A stretch of 22,257 nucleotides of DNA. It comes from Meridianimarinicoccus sp044221805. Lineage in GTDB: Bacteria; Pseudomonadota; Alphaproteobacteria; Rhodobacterales; Rhodobacteraceae. A program made the translations under genes and the position numbers. The notes under the pieces are model-generated. The model did no database searches. It was not told the DNA's origin and was given only the letters and a program-made list of their open reading frames with translations. The stretch lies in assembly GCA_044221805.1 (NCBI GenBank), contig JBGAOK010000056.1:1-22257 (forward strand), in the 5' to 3' direction. The first letter of the stretch is position 1. Every line of letters starts with the position of its first letter. This document shows, in pieces, positions 1 to 8,119 of this stretch.

Positions 1-552
1 CATGTGGAAGGCGCGCAGCCCGGCCACCGCCGGCACCGACAGGAAGGCCAGATCGGCATGCAGGCGGGACAGCGCCTGTTCCGTGACGATGCCGAAGAAG
101 GCGTTGAACTTGGCGGAATAGACGCCGCCCAGGGCGATCAGGGTGATGCCCGGCTCCTCGCGCAGCCGGTCGATCACCGCGGCATTGTTGGTGATGACGC
201 TCAGCGGCCGCCGCGCCACCAGCAGGCTGCCCAGCAGCGCCGCGGTGGAACCGTCGTTGACCATCACCGTCATGCCCGGCTCGACCAGATCCAGCGCCGC
301 CCCGGCCAGCCGGGTCTTCGCCTCGATGTCCTGCAGCGCGCGGATGCGGAAATCGCTTTCGAACCGGGTGCCGGGTTCGATGGTGGCGCCGCCGCGGACC
401 TTGCGCAGCAGGCCGGACTGTTCCAGATCGTCCAGATCGCGGTGGATGGTCATCTTCGAGACCGCAAAGCGCTCGGCCAGGTCGTCCAGCCCCAGGGTGC
501 GCGCGCCCACCAGCAGATCCATGATCGCCTGACGGCGTTCGTCCCGTTTCAT
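1..552 (-). CDS. DeoR-family transcriptional regulator, C-terminal part outside window
   Basis: Reading the minus strand from the ATG at 552 gives 184 uninterrupted codons that run off the window start, so the C terminus is missing. Residues about 17-57 are a typical DeoR winged helix-turn-helix (LAERFAVSKMTIHRDLDDLE followed by SGLLRKVRGGA). The effector-binding (DeoRC) domain follows, with the conserved DGST at about 100-103 and TNN at about 121-123. The start is supported by GGGAGGA upstream with a 4-base spacer. Members of this family usually repress sugar or polyol genes and respond to phosphorylated sugars. The gene is divergent from the transketolase at 710, with 157 bases between them, so control of that pentose-phosphate gene and of itself is plausible. 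The ligand cannot be told from sequence. Confidence 0.9.
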   Translation of the reverse strand, partial: MKRDERRQAIMDLLVGARTLGLDDLAERFAVSKMTIHRDLDDLEQSGLLRKVRGGATIEPGTRFESDFRIRALQDIEAKTRLAGAALDLVEPGMTVMVNDGSTAALLGSLLVARRPLSVITNNAAVIDRLREEPGITLIALGGVYSAKFNAFFGIVTEQALSRLHADLAFLSVPAVAGLRAFHM

Positions 553-623
553 CCGGTCCTCCCCTGCCGGTGGTGGCAGATGCGGGCATTTCTAACACGA
601 CCACCCGCAAAGACAACATCCGA

Positions 624-652
624 TATGTGATCTTGTGACTTTCATGTGTGAT
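624..652. promoter_or_regulatory. Candidate operator with repeated GTGA in the DeoR/tkt gap
   Basis: The 157-base divergent gap holds an A/T-richer patch with three GTGA words at 627, 635 and 648, two of them in the wider contexts ATGTGAT and TGTGTGAT. DeoR-family proteins often bind direct repeats, and the patch lies in the shared promoter region. This is inference from position and repetition only; no footprinted consensus is known to me for this regulator. Confidence 0.35.
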
Positions 653-709
653 ACGAGGTTGCCAGAGCCACGCGCACGCGGTATCAGGCGGCGCAGCAGG
701 AGGATCGAC

Positions 710-2809
710 ATGCCCCAGGAATCACACGTTGCGGCCAAGGCCGCGCTCGACCCGCAGAACTTCGCGCTGGCCAACTGCATCCGCGCGCTGGCCATCGACG
801 CGGTGGAGGCGGCGAAGTCCGCCGCGCTCGACCCGCAGAACTTCGCGCTTGCCAACTGCATCCGCGCGCTGGCCATCGACGCGGTGGAGGCGGCGAAGTC
901 CGGCCATCCGGGTGCGCCCATGGGCATGGCGGATGCGGCCACCGCCCTGTTCCGCAACCACCTGAAGTTCGACGCCGCCAATCCCGACTGGCCCGACCGC
1001 GACCGCTTCGTGCTGTCGAACGGCCATGCCTCGATGATGCTCTATGCGCTGCTGCACCTGACCGGCTATGCCGACATGACGATCGAGCAGGTCAGGAACT
1101 TCCGCCAGTGGGGCGCGATCACCGCCGGCCATCCGGAATTCGGCCATGCCAAGGGCATCGAGGTCACCACCGGCCCGCTCGGGCAGGGCATCGCCACCGC
1201 GGTCGGGATGGCGCTGGCCGAAAAGCGGCTGGCGGCCGAGTTCGGCGCCGATCTGGTCGATCACCACACCTATGTCTTCCTGGGCGACGGCTGCCTGCAG
1301 GAAGGCATCGGGCAGGAGGCGATCAGCCTTGCCGGGCATCTGGGCCTCGGCAAGCTGGTGGTGTTCTATGACGACAACTCGATCACCATCGACGGGCCGA
1401 CCTCGATCAGCTTCTCGGAAGACATCCCGGCCCGCTTCACCGCCTGCGGCTGGCATGTGCAAAGCTGCGACGGCCATGACGGCAAGGCGCTGGATGCCGC
1501 CATCGCCGCCGCCAAGGCCGAGATCGGCAAGCCCTCGCTGATCGCCATGAAGACGGTGATCGGCTTCGGCTCGCCCGCCAAGGCGGGCACCTATGCCGTC
1601 CACGGCTCGCCCCTGGGCGCGGCCGAAGCCGCGGCGACCAAGGAAGCGCTCGGCTGGTCCGCGGCGCCGTTCGAGATCCCGGCCGACCTGCTGGCGGAAT
1701 GGCGCGCCATCGGTGCCCGCGGCGCCGCCGCCCGCACCGAATGGGAAGCCCGCCACGCCGCGCAGCCGTCCGAGGTCCGGGCCGAGTTCGACCGCCGCAT
1801 CGCCGGCACCCTGCCGGACGCCTATGGGCCGGCCGTGAAGGCGGCCCGCGACGCGCTGTTCGCCGAGCCGAAGAAGGCCGCGACCCGCAAGGCCAGCCAG
1901 ATGGCGCTGGACGCGCTGGCGGGATCGCTGCCCGAGCTGATCGGCGGTTCGGCCGACCTGACGGGATCGAACCTGACCCGGGTCAAGGCGGTGGACAGCC
2001 AGTACACCCGCGACGCTGCGGGGCGCTACATCGGCTATGGCGTGCGCGAATTCGCCATGGCGGCGGCGATGAACGGGATCGGCCTGCATGGCGGTTTCAT
2101 CCCCTATGGCGGCACGTTCCTGGTGTTCTCGGACTATTGCCGCAACGCGATCCGGCTGTCGGCGCTGATGGGGTTGGGCACGATCTATGTGATGACCCAC
2201 GACTCGATCGGTCTGGGCGAGGACGGCCCGACCCACCAGCCGATCGAGCATCTGGCCTCGCTCCGCGCGATCCCGGGCCTGACCGTGCTGCGTCCCGCCG
2301 ACACGATCGAGACGCTGGAAGCCTGGGACATCGCCATCCGCAACCGCCATGTGCCGACCCTGATGGCGCTGTCGCGGCAGGACGTGCCGCAGCTGCGCCT
2401 GACCGCGGGGGACGAGAACCTGACCGCCAAGGGTGCCTATGTGATCCGGTCCTTCGGGGCAGGGCGCGACGTCACCCTGATCGCCACCGGCACCGAGGTC
2501 GCGCTCGCCGTCGAGGCGGCCGAGGCGCTGGCCGCCGGCGGGATGGGTGTCGCGGTGGTGTCGATGCCGTCGTGGGAGCTGTTCGAGGCCCAGACCGGCG
2601 CCTACCGGACCGAAGTGCTGGGCAGCGCGCCGCGCATCGCCATCGAGGCTGCCGGCAAGTTCGGCTGGACCCGCTATGTCGCGTCCGAGGATGACGTGAT
2701 CGGCATGTCGGGCTTCGGCGCCTCGGCCCCGGCGGAGCGGCTCTATGCCGAGTTCGGCATCACCAAGGACGCCATCGTCGCCCGTGCCAAGGCGCTGACC
2801 GGCCGCTGA
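710..2809 (+). CDS. tkt: Transketolase with duplicated N-terminal segment
   Basis: Transketolase is a thiamine-diphosphate enzyme that moves two-carbon ketol units between sugar phosphates in the pentose phosphate and Calvin cycles. Visible hallmarks are SGHPGAPMG at the start of the pyrophosphate domain, GDGCLQEGIGQEAISLAGHL and YDDNSITIDG (TPP/metal motif, from about residue 192), and HDSIGLGEDGPTHQPIEHLA in the second domain. The ATG at 710 is chosen because AGGAGGA ends 5 bases before it; an in-frame upstream start at 635 has no such site. The product is 699 aa, against roughly 660-675 for the family. Most of the excess is a 27-residue segment (residues 11-37) repeated exactly as residues 38-64, just before SGHPG. 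The catalytic part after the second copy looks complete, so the enzyme may still work. A strong hairpin follows the stop. Confidence 0.95.
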   Translation: MPQESHVAAKAALDPQNFALANCIRALAIDAVEAAKSAALDPQNFALANCIRALAIDAVEAAKSGHPGAPMGMADAATALFRNHLKFDAANPDWPDRDRFVLSNGHASMMLYALLHLTGYADMTIEQVRNFRQWGAITAGHPEFGHAKGIEVTTGPLGQGIATAVGMALAEKRLAAEFGADLVDHHTYVFLGDGCLQEGIGQEAISLAGHLGLGKLVVFYDDNSITIDGPTSISFSEDIPARFTACGWHVQSCDGHDGKALDAAIAAAKAEIGKPSLIAMKTVIGFGSPAKAGTYAVHGSPLGAAEAAATKEALGWSAAPFEIPADLLAEWRAIGARGAAARTEWEARHAAQPSEVRAEFDRRIAGTLPDAYGPAVKAARDALFAEPKKAATRKASQMALDALAGSLPELIGGSADLTGSNLTRVKAVDSQYTRDAAGRYIGYGVREFAMAAAMNGIGLHGGFIPYGGTFLVFSDYCRNAIRLSALMGLGTIYVMTHDSIGLGEDGPTHQPIEHLASLRAIPGLTVLRPADTIETLEAWDIAIRNRHVPTLMALSRQDVPQLRLTAGDENLTAKGAYVIRSFGAGRDVTLIATGTEVALAVEAAEALAAGGMGVAVVSMPSWELFEAQTGAYRTEVLGSAPRIAIEAAGKFGWTRYVASEDDVIGMSGFGASAPAERLYAEFGITKDAIVARAKALTGR
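740..901 (+). repeat. 81-bp in-frame tandem duplication inside tkt
   Basis: Copies at 740-820 and 821-901 are identical over 81 bases except for one silent change (G769 versus T850, CTG versus CTT Leu). Each encodes the same 27 residues, beginning AALDPQNFALANCIRAL and ending AVEAAKS. Only the second copy runs into the conserved GHPG loop, so the first is the extra one structurally. Confidence 0.97.
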
Positions 2810-2812
2810 AGG

Positions 2813-2851
2813 GCGACCGGAAAGGCGGGGGCAACCCCGCCCGGCGGTCGC
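2813..2851. terminator. Bidirectional stem-loop between tkt and the ADH gene
   Basis: Two nested perfect stems: outer GCGACCG (2813-2819) with CGGTCGC (2845-2851), inner GGCGGGG (2824-2830) with CCCCGCC (2835-2841) around a GCAA loop. It sits exactly between two convergent stop codons. There is no T run, so it is a factor-independent terminator only by position and stability. Confidence 0.75.
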
Positions 2852-2852
2852 C

Positions 2853-4007
2853 TCAGCCGGCCGCCGCCATGACCGCCCGCAACCCGGCCGCGTCCAGCGC
2901 GGCCGGGTTTGCCTTCATCGAGGACGAGGTGGCGGCGGCCTCGGCCGCGGCCGCCTGCGCCGCCGGATCGATGCCAAGCCCGGCCAGCCCCGGCAGGCCG
3001 GCGGCCCGGGACCAGTCGGCCAGCAGCGCCGCCGCGGTGGTGACCGGGGCGCCCGGCTGCCCGAAGGCCGCGCCGATCCAGTTTCCGACCTTCTCCAGCC
3101 GTGCGGCCAGTCCCGGATCAGTGACGGCGTCGCGGTTCGCGGCCAGCACATGCGGCAGGAGCGTGCCGCAGATCGCGCCATGCGCCGCGCCGGTCAGCCC
3201 GCCCAGCGGCCCGGCCAGCCCGTGCACCGCGCCCAGCCCCGCGTTGGCCAGCGCCAGCCCGCCGCAGAGGCTGACCCAGGCCATCTCGTCCCGCGCCCGG
3301 GGGTCCTCGCCCGCCATCAGGCGTTGCAGCGCCGCCAGCCCGCGCGGGATCGCGTCGCGGCAGAGCGCGTCGGTCAGGGGGTTGGCGCGGGTGCAGACAT
3401 AGGGTTCGATCACCTGGGTGATGGCATCCAGCCCCGAGGCCAGCGTGACGGCGCGCGGGCAATGGTCGGTCAGGGCCGGGTCGACGATCGCCAGCCGCGG
3501 CAACATCCGCAGATCCCGGAGCGAGACCTTGCGGGCCGCCTCGGGCACGCCGATCACTGCGTTCCTTGTGACCTCGGCGCCGGTGCCGGCCGTGGTCGGG
3601 ATCGCCACGAAGGGCAGGGGTACCGCGTCCAGCGGCAGGCCGTCGCCGACCACTTCCAGATGTGCCAGCATCGGCCGCGGTGCCGGCACCAGCGCCGCGA
3701 TGGCCTTGCCGGCGTCGACCACCGCGCCGCCGCCCAACGCCACGACGACGTCGGTCGCAGCCTCCCGGGCGAGGGCGACGCCCGCCTCAACCAGCGCCAT
3801 GTCGGGCTCGCGCGGGACCGCGAAGCGGGTGACCCGGCAGCCCGCCGCCGCCAGTGCCGCCGCGAGCGCATCGCCGCGGGTTGGCGTGGCGCCGCCGACC
3901 AGAAGCACTCGCCGCCCCAGCGCCGCGATGCGACCGGGCGCGGCCGCCACCTGGCCCCGGCCGAACAGGATTTCCGTGGCGGTGGCAAAGGCGAAGGCAG
4001 CGGTCAT
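2853..4007 (-). CDS. Iron-containing (group III) alcohol dehydrogenase family protein
   Basis: The 384-aa product matches the length of Fe-ADH proteins, which oxidise or reduce alcohols and aldehydes with NAD(P). The nucleotide-binding GGGAVVDAGKAIA lies at about residues 92-104, and PTTAGTGAEVT at about 137-147. Predicted metal ligands are D194 (SGLDAITQVIEPY), H262 (VHGLAG) and H276 (AAHGA). The usual second His of the DxxxH motif is Gln198 here; some branches of this superfamily have Gln at this place. No good Shine-Dalgarno precedes the ATG at 4007, but it fits the family N terminus. The siderophore-interacting gene lies 88 bases upstream on the same strand. A role for this ADH in oxidising alcohols from the distant monooxygenase is possible but unsupported; the substrate is unknown. 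Confidence 0.88.
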   Translation of the reverse strand: MTAAFAFATATEILFGRGQVAAAPGRIAALGRRVLLVGGATPTRGDALAAALAAAGCRVTRFAVPREPDMALVEAGVALAREAATDVVVALGGGAVVDAGKAIAALVPAPRPMLAHLEVVGDGLPLDAVPLPFVAIPTTAGTGAEVTRNAVIGVPEAARKVSLRDLRMLPRLAIVDPALTDHCPRAVTLASGLDAITQVIEPYVCTRANPLTDALCRDAIPRGLAALQRLMAGEDPRARDEMAWVSLCGGLALANAGLGAVHGLAGPLGGLTGAAHGAICGTLLPHVLAANRDAVTDPGLAARLEKVGNWIGAAFGQPGAPVTTAAALLADWSRAAGLPGLAGLGIDPAAQAAAAEAAATSSSMKANPAALDAAGLRAVMAAAG

Positions 4008-4095
4008 GGCGGGGATCCCGGGCTGGTGCAGCCCGAGTTATTCCGGCTTCCGCCGACGCTGTCGAGATGCGCCGCGGTTGTGTAGGGTCGGGACT

Positions 4096-4860
4096 TCAGT
4101 CCTCGAAGGATTCGGTGCTGTCGGCCTTGCCGGCAACCCAGTAGCCCTTGGCCTGAAGCCAGCCTCTGGGATGGCCTCTCCGGTCGCGGAAATGGCTGCG
4201 CAGGGCGCGGGCCACCCCGGCCTCGGCCGCGATCCAGACGAAGCGCGCCGGGCCCTCGCCCAGCGTGCCGAGGGCGGCAAGCAGCGGCGCCGGGTTTGCG
4301 GCTTCGGCGACCGGGCGGTGGACCCATCGGCAGGTCAGGTCCGCAGCGGTGGCGAAGGCCTGTTCGTCCGCCGGGCCGGGCACCGCGATCAGCGCGGCGA
4401 TCCGCGTGCCGGGGCCGGCTTCCTCGATGCGGCGAGCAATAGCGGGCAGGGCGGTCTCGTCCCCGATCAGGGTCCAGCAGGTGACCGGATCCACGGGCAG
4501 CCGCGACCCGCGCGGCCCGCCGACGGTCAGGCTCTGGCCCACCGTCGCCTGCCGCGCCCAATCCGAGGCCGGCCCCGCATCATGGAGCGCGAAGTCGATC
4601 AGCAGGGTCTGCGCCTCGGGGTCGAAGCGCCGGGGGGTGAAGTCGCGCCGGGCGGTGTCGCCATCCGCCGTCGGGACGAAGACCTTTACATGGTCGTCGG
4701 GGGCGAGGCTGCGGAAGTCCGCAAGGTCGGCGCCGGTCAGGGTGACCCGCACCATGTGCGGACCCAACCGCTCGACCGCGGCAACGGTCAGGTCGCGGCG
4801 CCGCAACTCGTGGGAGACGCGGGTGAATCGGGGCGGTGCAGGCGGGAAGGCAAGGGTCAT
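4096..4860 (-). CDS. Siderophore-interacting protein (ferric-siderophore reductase, ViuB/SIP family)
   Basis: The 254-aa product has the SIP layout: an FAD-binding beta-barrel with RRDFTPRRFD at residues 71-80 (flavin isoalloxazine/phosphate contacts), GGPRGSR at about 114-120, then an NAD(P)-binding half with GDETALPAI at about 133-141 and a C-terminal RGWLQAKGYWVAGKAD. Such cytoplasmic flavoproteins reduce ferric siderophores to release iron. The ATG at 4860 has only a distant AGGA (about 11 bases upstream). The ADH gene lies downstream on the same strand, so the two may be cotranscribed. I saw no convincing Fur box in the 127 bases upstream, which are shared with the divergent toxin-antitoxin pair. 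Confidence 0.9.
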   Translation of the reverse strand: MTLAFPPAPPRFTRVSHELRRRDLTVAAVERLGPHMVRVTLTGADLADFRSLAPDDHVKVFVPTADGDTARRDFTPRRFDPEAQTLLIDFALHDAGPASDWARQATVGQSLTVGGPRGSRLPVDPVTCWTLIGDETALPAIARRIEEAGPGTRIAALIAVPGPADEQAFATAADLTCRWVHRPVAEAANPAPLLAALGTLGEGPARFVWIAAEAGVARALRSHFRDRRGHPRGWLQAKGYWVAGKADSTESFED

Positions 4861-4947
4861 GGGAACTCGATCCTCGTTACAGCCTCCGTGATACGCTCGG
4901 CGGCGGCACGTCCGTCGCCCTGTCTGCGCTTGCGTCGGGCATCAAGT

Positions 4948-4974
4948 CGGACTAAGTTCATCGGGCTAAGTCCG
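4948..4974. promoter_or_regulatory. Candidate operator upstream of the toxin-antitoxin pair
   Basis: Inverted repeat CGGACTAAG (4948-4956) and CTAAGTCCG (4966-4974), matching in 8 of 9 positions with a 9-base spacer. It lies 13 bases before the antitoxin start. Phd-type antitoxins usually bind palindromes here and repress their own operon, so this is a reasonable autoregulation site. Inferred from symmetry and position. Confidence 0.55.
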
Positions 4975-4987
4975 AAGGGGCAATCCA

Positions 4988-5239
4988 GTGACCGCCATGA
5001 AGACCGTCAACATCCACGAAGCCAAGACCCATCTGTCCCGGCTGATCGACGCCGCGCTGGCGGGCGAGCCCTTCATCATCGCGCGGGCCGGCAAGCCGCT
5101 GGTCACCGTCACCGCAATCGAGTTGGCGCCGCCCCGGCGCACCGGCTTCCTGAAGGGTCAGATCGACCTGCCGGCGGATTTCGACGAGATCGGCCGCGAC
5201 GCAATTGCCGACCTGTTCAGCGGCGACGCGCCCCGGTGA
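4988..5239 (+). CDS. Type II antitoxin, Phd/YefM family
   Basis: The 83-aa product contains KTVNIHEAKTHLSRLIDAAL, the DNA-binding N terminus of Phd/YefM antitoxins, then AGEPFIIARAGKPLVTVTA (typical of the fold) and an extended C-terminal tail (GFLKGQIDLPADFDEI) that in this family wraps the toxin. The GTG at 4988 is preferred because AAGGGG ends 7 bases before it. The ATG at 4997 would leave a 16-base gap but matches the usual N terminus, so the start is uncertain by three codons. The stop overlaps the toxin start by four bases (GTGA), indicating translational coupling. Confidence 0.93.
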   Translation: MTAMKTVNIHEAKTHLSRLIDAALAGEPFIIARAGKPLVTVTAIELAPPRRTGFLKGQIDLPADFDEIGRDAIADLFSGDAPR

Positions 5240-5622
5240 ACCTGCTGCTGGACACCCACCTGCTGCTCTGGGCGGCGGCCAACGACGCGATGATGTCGGC
5301 GGCGGCGGACCGGCTGGTGCAGGACCCGGCCAACACGCTGTGGTTCAGCGCCGCCAGCATCTGGGAAGTGGCGATCAAGCGCGGGCTGGACCGGCCGGAT
5401 TTCCGCACCGATCCGGGCGTCCTGCGCGGCGGGCTGCTGGAGAACGGCTATCGCGAACTGGCGGTCGAGGGGCGTCACTGCCTGCCCCTGATGACGCTGC
5501 CGCCGCTCCACGCCGACCCGTTCGACCGGGTCCTCATCGCCCAGGCCATGGTCGAGGCGATGACGCTGGTCACCGCGGACCGCAGGGTCGCCGCCTATCC
5601 GGGGCCGATCCGGCTGGTGTGA
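5236..5622 (+). CDS. vapC: PIN-domain ribonuclease toxin, VapC-like
   Basis: The 128-aa product begins MNLLLDTHLLLW and has the four acidic positions of a PIN nuclease: D6, E44 (SIWEVAIK), D94/D97 (DPFDR) and D115 (TADRR). PIN toxins cut RNA, often initiator tRNA or rRNA loops, and are held inactive by the partner antitoxin. The GTG start at 5236 overlaps the antitoxin stop and places the LLDTH motif at the expected N-terminal position. Longer upstream reading in this frame is non-coding. The gene ends four bases before the convergent corA stop. The Phd-plus-PIN pairing with no other gene is common in proteobacteria. The actual RNA target cannot be inferred. Confidence 0.93.
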   Translation: MNLLLDTHLLLWAAANDAMMSAAADRLVQDPANTLWFSAASIWEVAIKRGLDRPDFRTDPGVLRGGLLENGYRELAVEGRHCLPLMTLPPLHADPFDRVLIAQAMVEAMTLVTADRRVAAYPGPIRLV

Positions 5623-5626
5623 CGGC

Positions 5627-6628
5627 TCACAGCCAGCCGCGGTAGTTGAAATAGAGGTAGGGGATGATCGCCGAGACCAGCATCAGCCCCAGCGCCCAGG
5701 GATAGCCCGCCGCCCAGTCGAGTTCGGGCATCATGGCGAAGTTCATCCCGTAGATCGAGGCGACCAGCGTCGGCGGCAGGAACACCACCGCGGCGACCGA
5801 GAAGATCTTGATGATCTGGTTCTGCTCGAGGTTGATCAGCCCCAGCGTCGCGTCGAGCAGGAAGTTGATCTTTCCGGACAGGAAGATCGCGTGTTCCCCC
5901 AGCGCGGCCGAGTCGCGCTGGATCAGCTTGGTGCGCTGGCGGATGTCGCGGGGCGACTTGCGCCGGGTCGCGTCCACCGCCCGGATATTCGTCTCAAGCG
6001 CGGTGTGATAGGCTACCAGCCGCGAGATACTGACAAGGCTTTCGCGCAGCTTGGTCAAGAGGTCGCCGCGGTTGCCGATCTGCTCGATCAGCGACTGGAG
6101 GTTGCGGGTCTTCTTCGACACCTTGTCCGACTTGCCCCGGAACACCTCGCGCGAGATCGTGTCGACCTCGTCCCCGGTGCGTTCCAGCGTGTCGGCGATG
6201 CGGTCGATCAACGCCTCGATGAGGCCCAGCATCACCGATTCCCCGCTGGCGCAGGGCACGCCCCCGCGCAGCGCCTTCGTGGCGAAGTTCGAGAACGGCC
6301 GCAGCTCGACATGGCGCATGGTGACCAGCGTCAGGCCCTTGATGACGAAGGTGACGGGCGCCTTCACCGGCTCGTCGGTGTCCACATTGGCGACCACGGT
6401 CATGGTCATGAACTCGGCGCCGTCCTCGTTGTAGAGCCGGTCCGACAGTTCGATCTCGGCCATCTCGTCGCGGGTCGGCAGGGCGATGCCCAGATGCGAT
6501 TCCAGACGCTTCACCTCGTCCGCGGTCGGGCTGAGCAGGTCGATCCAGATCACCGGATTTTCCGCGGCGTCCGGAAAGTCGGACAGCGGGACCAACTGGC
6601 TGTCCTGGCGGGAGTGGATGCGCAGCAT
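5627..6628 (-). CDS. corA: CorA-family divalent cation transporter
   Basis: The 333-aa product has a long acidic/helical cytoplasmic N-terminal domain and two C-terminal membrane segments. The first ends in the signature YGMNF, and the second (YPWALGLMLVSAIIPYLYF) is followed by a short basic tail. CorA pentamers import Mg2+ (also Co2+ or Ni2+) across the inner membrane. The start at 6628 is chosen from AAAGGAG six bases upstream and fits the family length; an in-frame extension to 6868 is low-complexity and has no site. The gene converges on vapC with only four bases between stops. Confidence 0.95.
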   Translation of the reverse strand: MLRIHSRQDSQLVPLSDFPDAAENPVIWIDLLSPTADEVKRLESHLGIALPTRDEMAEIELSDRLYNEDGAEFMTMTVVANVDTDEPVKAPVTFVIKGLTLVTMRHVELRPFSNFATKALRGGVPCASGESVMLGLIEALIDRIADTLERTGDEVDTISREVFRGKSDKVSKKTRNLQSLIEQIGNRGDLLTKLRESLVSISRLVAYHTALETNIRAVDATRRKSPRDIRQRTKLIQRDSAALGEHAIFLSGKINFLLDATLGLINLEQNQIIKIFSVAAVVFLPPTLVASIYGMNFAMMPELDWAAGYPWALGLMLVSAIIPYLYFNYRGWL

Positions 6629-6997
6629 GGCGGGCTCCTTTCGACGGGTTGGGTCAGGCCGCCGAGTCCGAGCCAGTCGGGTGTGTGCGGCCAGGAAGGA
6701 CGGAGGTCGGCGTCGATTGTCCGGGTCCGGTATTGGCGTCTTCAACGCAAGAGGACGTCGCGGCGTGTCCGGGCCTGGTGCTCTTCTGACCCGCGGCGTC
6801 TGCGATCGCGCCGCGTGTCGGCCGCCGGATCGGCGATCGACCGCCACCGCGGCCCTGCCCGAGATCACGAACCGGCAGGTTTCCGGCCGCCCGCAGTTCC
6901 AGCTGGCATCGCCGCGTCCTTCCTGCCGCGATCCTGCCGGTCAGATGGCCGATCCACGCGGCGGGCGCCGATCCGGCCGGCGCCCGCCCGCTGCGGT
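6629..6997. other. Intergenic stretch between baeRF and corA
   Basis: This 369-base gap holds the corA ribosome site (AAAGGAG, minus strand, just above 6628) and, at its right end, a strong stem-loop after the baeRF gene. Open frames through it are arginine/proline-rich shadows with no ribosome site. I see no RNA gene or transposon remnant. Confidence 0.6.
6961..6987 (-). terminator. Stem-loop terminator after the baeRF gene
   Basis: Perfect 10-bp stem GCGGGCGCCG (6961-6970) with CGGCGCCCGC (6978-6987), loop of 7, lying 10 bases past the baeRF stop codon. There is no U tract, as is common in high-GC alphaproteobacteria. Confidence 0.7.
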
Positions 6998-8119
6998 TCA
7001 GACCGGATAGCGCAGAATCGCGGCCAGGTCACCGCCGCCGGGGATGTCGTCGCGGCGCACCGCCAGAACCCGGCCGCCGGCCCGCAACGCGCGCCGCGCG
7101 ATCTCGTCCACCACGCCGTAATTCACCGCATCGGCGCGGTCGTCGAAGGTCACGCTGCCATCGGTCTCGTCGACCAGCCCGGAAACCGTCGCGTCGATGT
7201 CGACCAGCACCGTATCGACCGCGCCGAAGGTGGCCGCCCGGGCGGCCTGGGCCACATCCGCCGTCGCCCGGCCCTGCGCCTCGCGTTCTGCATAAAGCCC
7301 GGCGAAGCTTGCGATCTCGTCCGCATAGATGCCGTCGAGCACGGTCCGCGCTTCGGCAGCCAGGATGTGGTCGGGCGTATCGTCGGCACTGCCGGGAATG
7401 ACTTTTGCAGCCAGATGGCCGTAGCTCGACGCGCTGCGGAAGATCGACGCCATCGGTTCGGTTGCCGCGACGATCAGCGGCACCGATTCCCCCTTAAGCA
7501 ACGGGCGCAGCGCCTGATCCACCGTGCGGGCGTAGCGCACCAGGATCGCGTTCTCGCTCGTGTTGGCGCCTGACCGCATCGGGCCGGTGCGCTCGGTATG
7601 GCCGCGCCGGCCGAGCGCGGCAGCGGCGTCCCTCGGCAGGCCCGGCACCGGCACCACATGCGGCGGCAGGTCGGCCGAGACCTCGACCAGCCGCACCGAA
7701 CCCATGCCGATCGCCAGAACATAGGCGTGGTGCGGGAAGGTCAGCGCGCGCAGCATCGGCTTCAGGTGGAACCGGTCCGAAACCTCGACCATGCTGGTCA
7801 GCAGGTTCGGCAGCCGGAACGCCATCACCTGCTCGGGGGTGACAAAGATCGCCAGGCTGTTGGCCTGGAAGGTCCAGAACTCGTCATCCTCGGACAGGGC
7901 CGCGACCGCTTCCTCGATCGGCCAGATCCGGCGCTTTTCCGTGCCGGCTTCTTCCATCTGCGCCACTGCGGTCTTGAGCAGGTTCTTTAGCTCGATCCGG
8001 TCCTTGCCGGTCTCCTCGGTCAGGGGGGTGGTTCGCAGGTAGATCGAGACCGCCGGCATGCCGCGCCACGCGGCAAGGCGTTCGATTTCGGTCCGGCTGG
8101 GCAGGTCGATGTGCAGCAC
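6998..8119 (-). CDS. Bacterial archaeo-eukaryotic release factor (baeRF)-like protein
   Basis: The 373-aa product resembles the baeRF group, bacterial proteins related to archaeal/eukaryotic eRF1. It starts with a short segment on attack of stress or 'SIYL' type (MPAVSIYLRTTPL, about residues 21-33), has a central beta-rich region with VEVSDRFHLKPMLRAL and YVLAIGMGSVRLVEVS, and ends with an eRF1 domain-3-like part (GAVDTVLVDIDATVSG; RALRAGGRVLAVR). The family is thought to act on stalled or hibernating ribosomes, but function is largely unproven and I assign no reaction. The start is GTG at 8119, supported by AGAGGAG seven bases upstream; the nearby ATG at 8126 is in another frame. It is transcribed away from the 161-aa gene at 8548. 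Confidence 0.75.
   Translation of the reverse strand: MLHIDLPSRTEIERLAAWRGMPAVSIYLRTTPLTEETGKDRIELKNLLKTAVAQMEEAGTEKRRIWPIEEAVAALSEDDEFWTFQANSLAIFVTPEQVMAFRLPNLLTSMVEVSDRFHLKPMLRALTFPHHAYVLAIGMGSVRLVEVSADLPPHVVPVPGLPRDAAAALGRRGHTERTGPMRSGANTSENAILVRYARTVDQALRPLLKGESVPLIVAATEPMASIFRSASSYGHLAAKVIPGSADDTPDHILAAEARTVLDGIYADEIASFAGLYAEREAQGRATADVAQAARAATFGAVDTVLVDIDATVSGLVDETDGSVTFDDRADAVNYGVVDEIARRALRAGGRVLAVRRDDIPGGGDLAAILRYPV

Noticed and set aside
635..709. Longer transketolase start at 635
   Set aside because: No ribosome site, Arg-rich extension unlike the family, and it would cover the candidate operator; ATG 710 has AGGAGGA.
722..2350. Long minus-strand open frame (542 aa) opposite tkt
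   Set aside because: Shadow of the transketolase in high-GC DNA: arginine/glycine-rich, no family motif, no ribosome site.
5891..7573. 560-aa plus-strand open frame across corA and baeRF
   Set aside because: Opposes two genes with clear family motifs and runs through their intergenic gap; composition is shadow-like.
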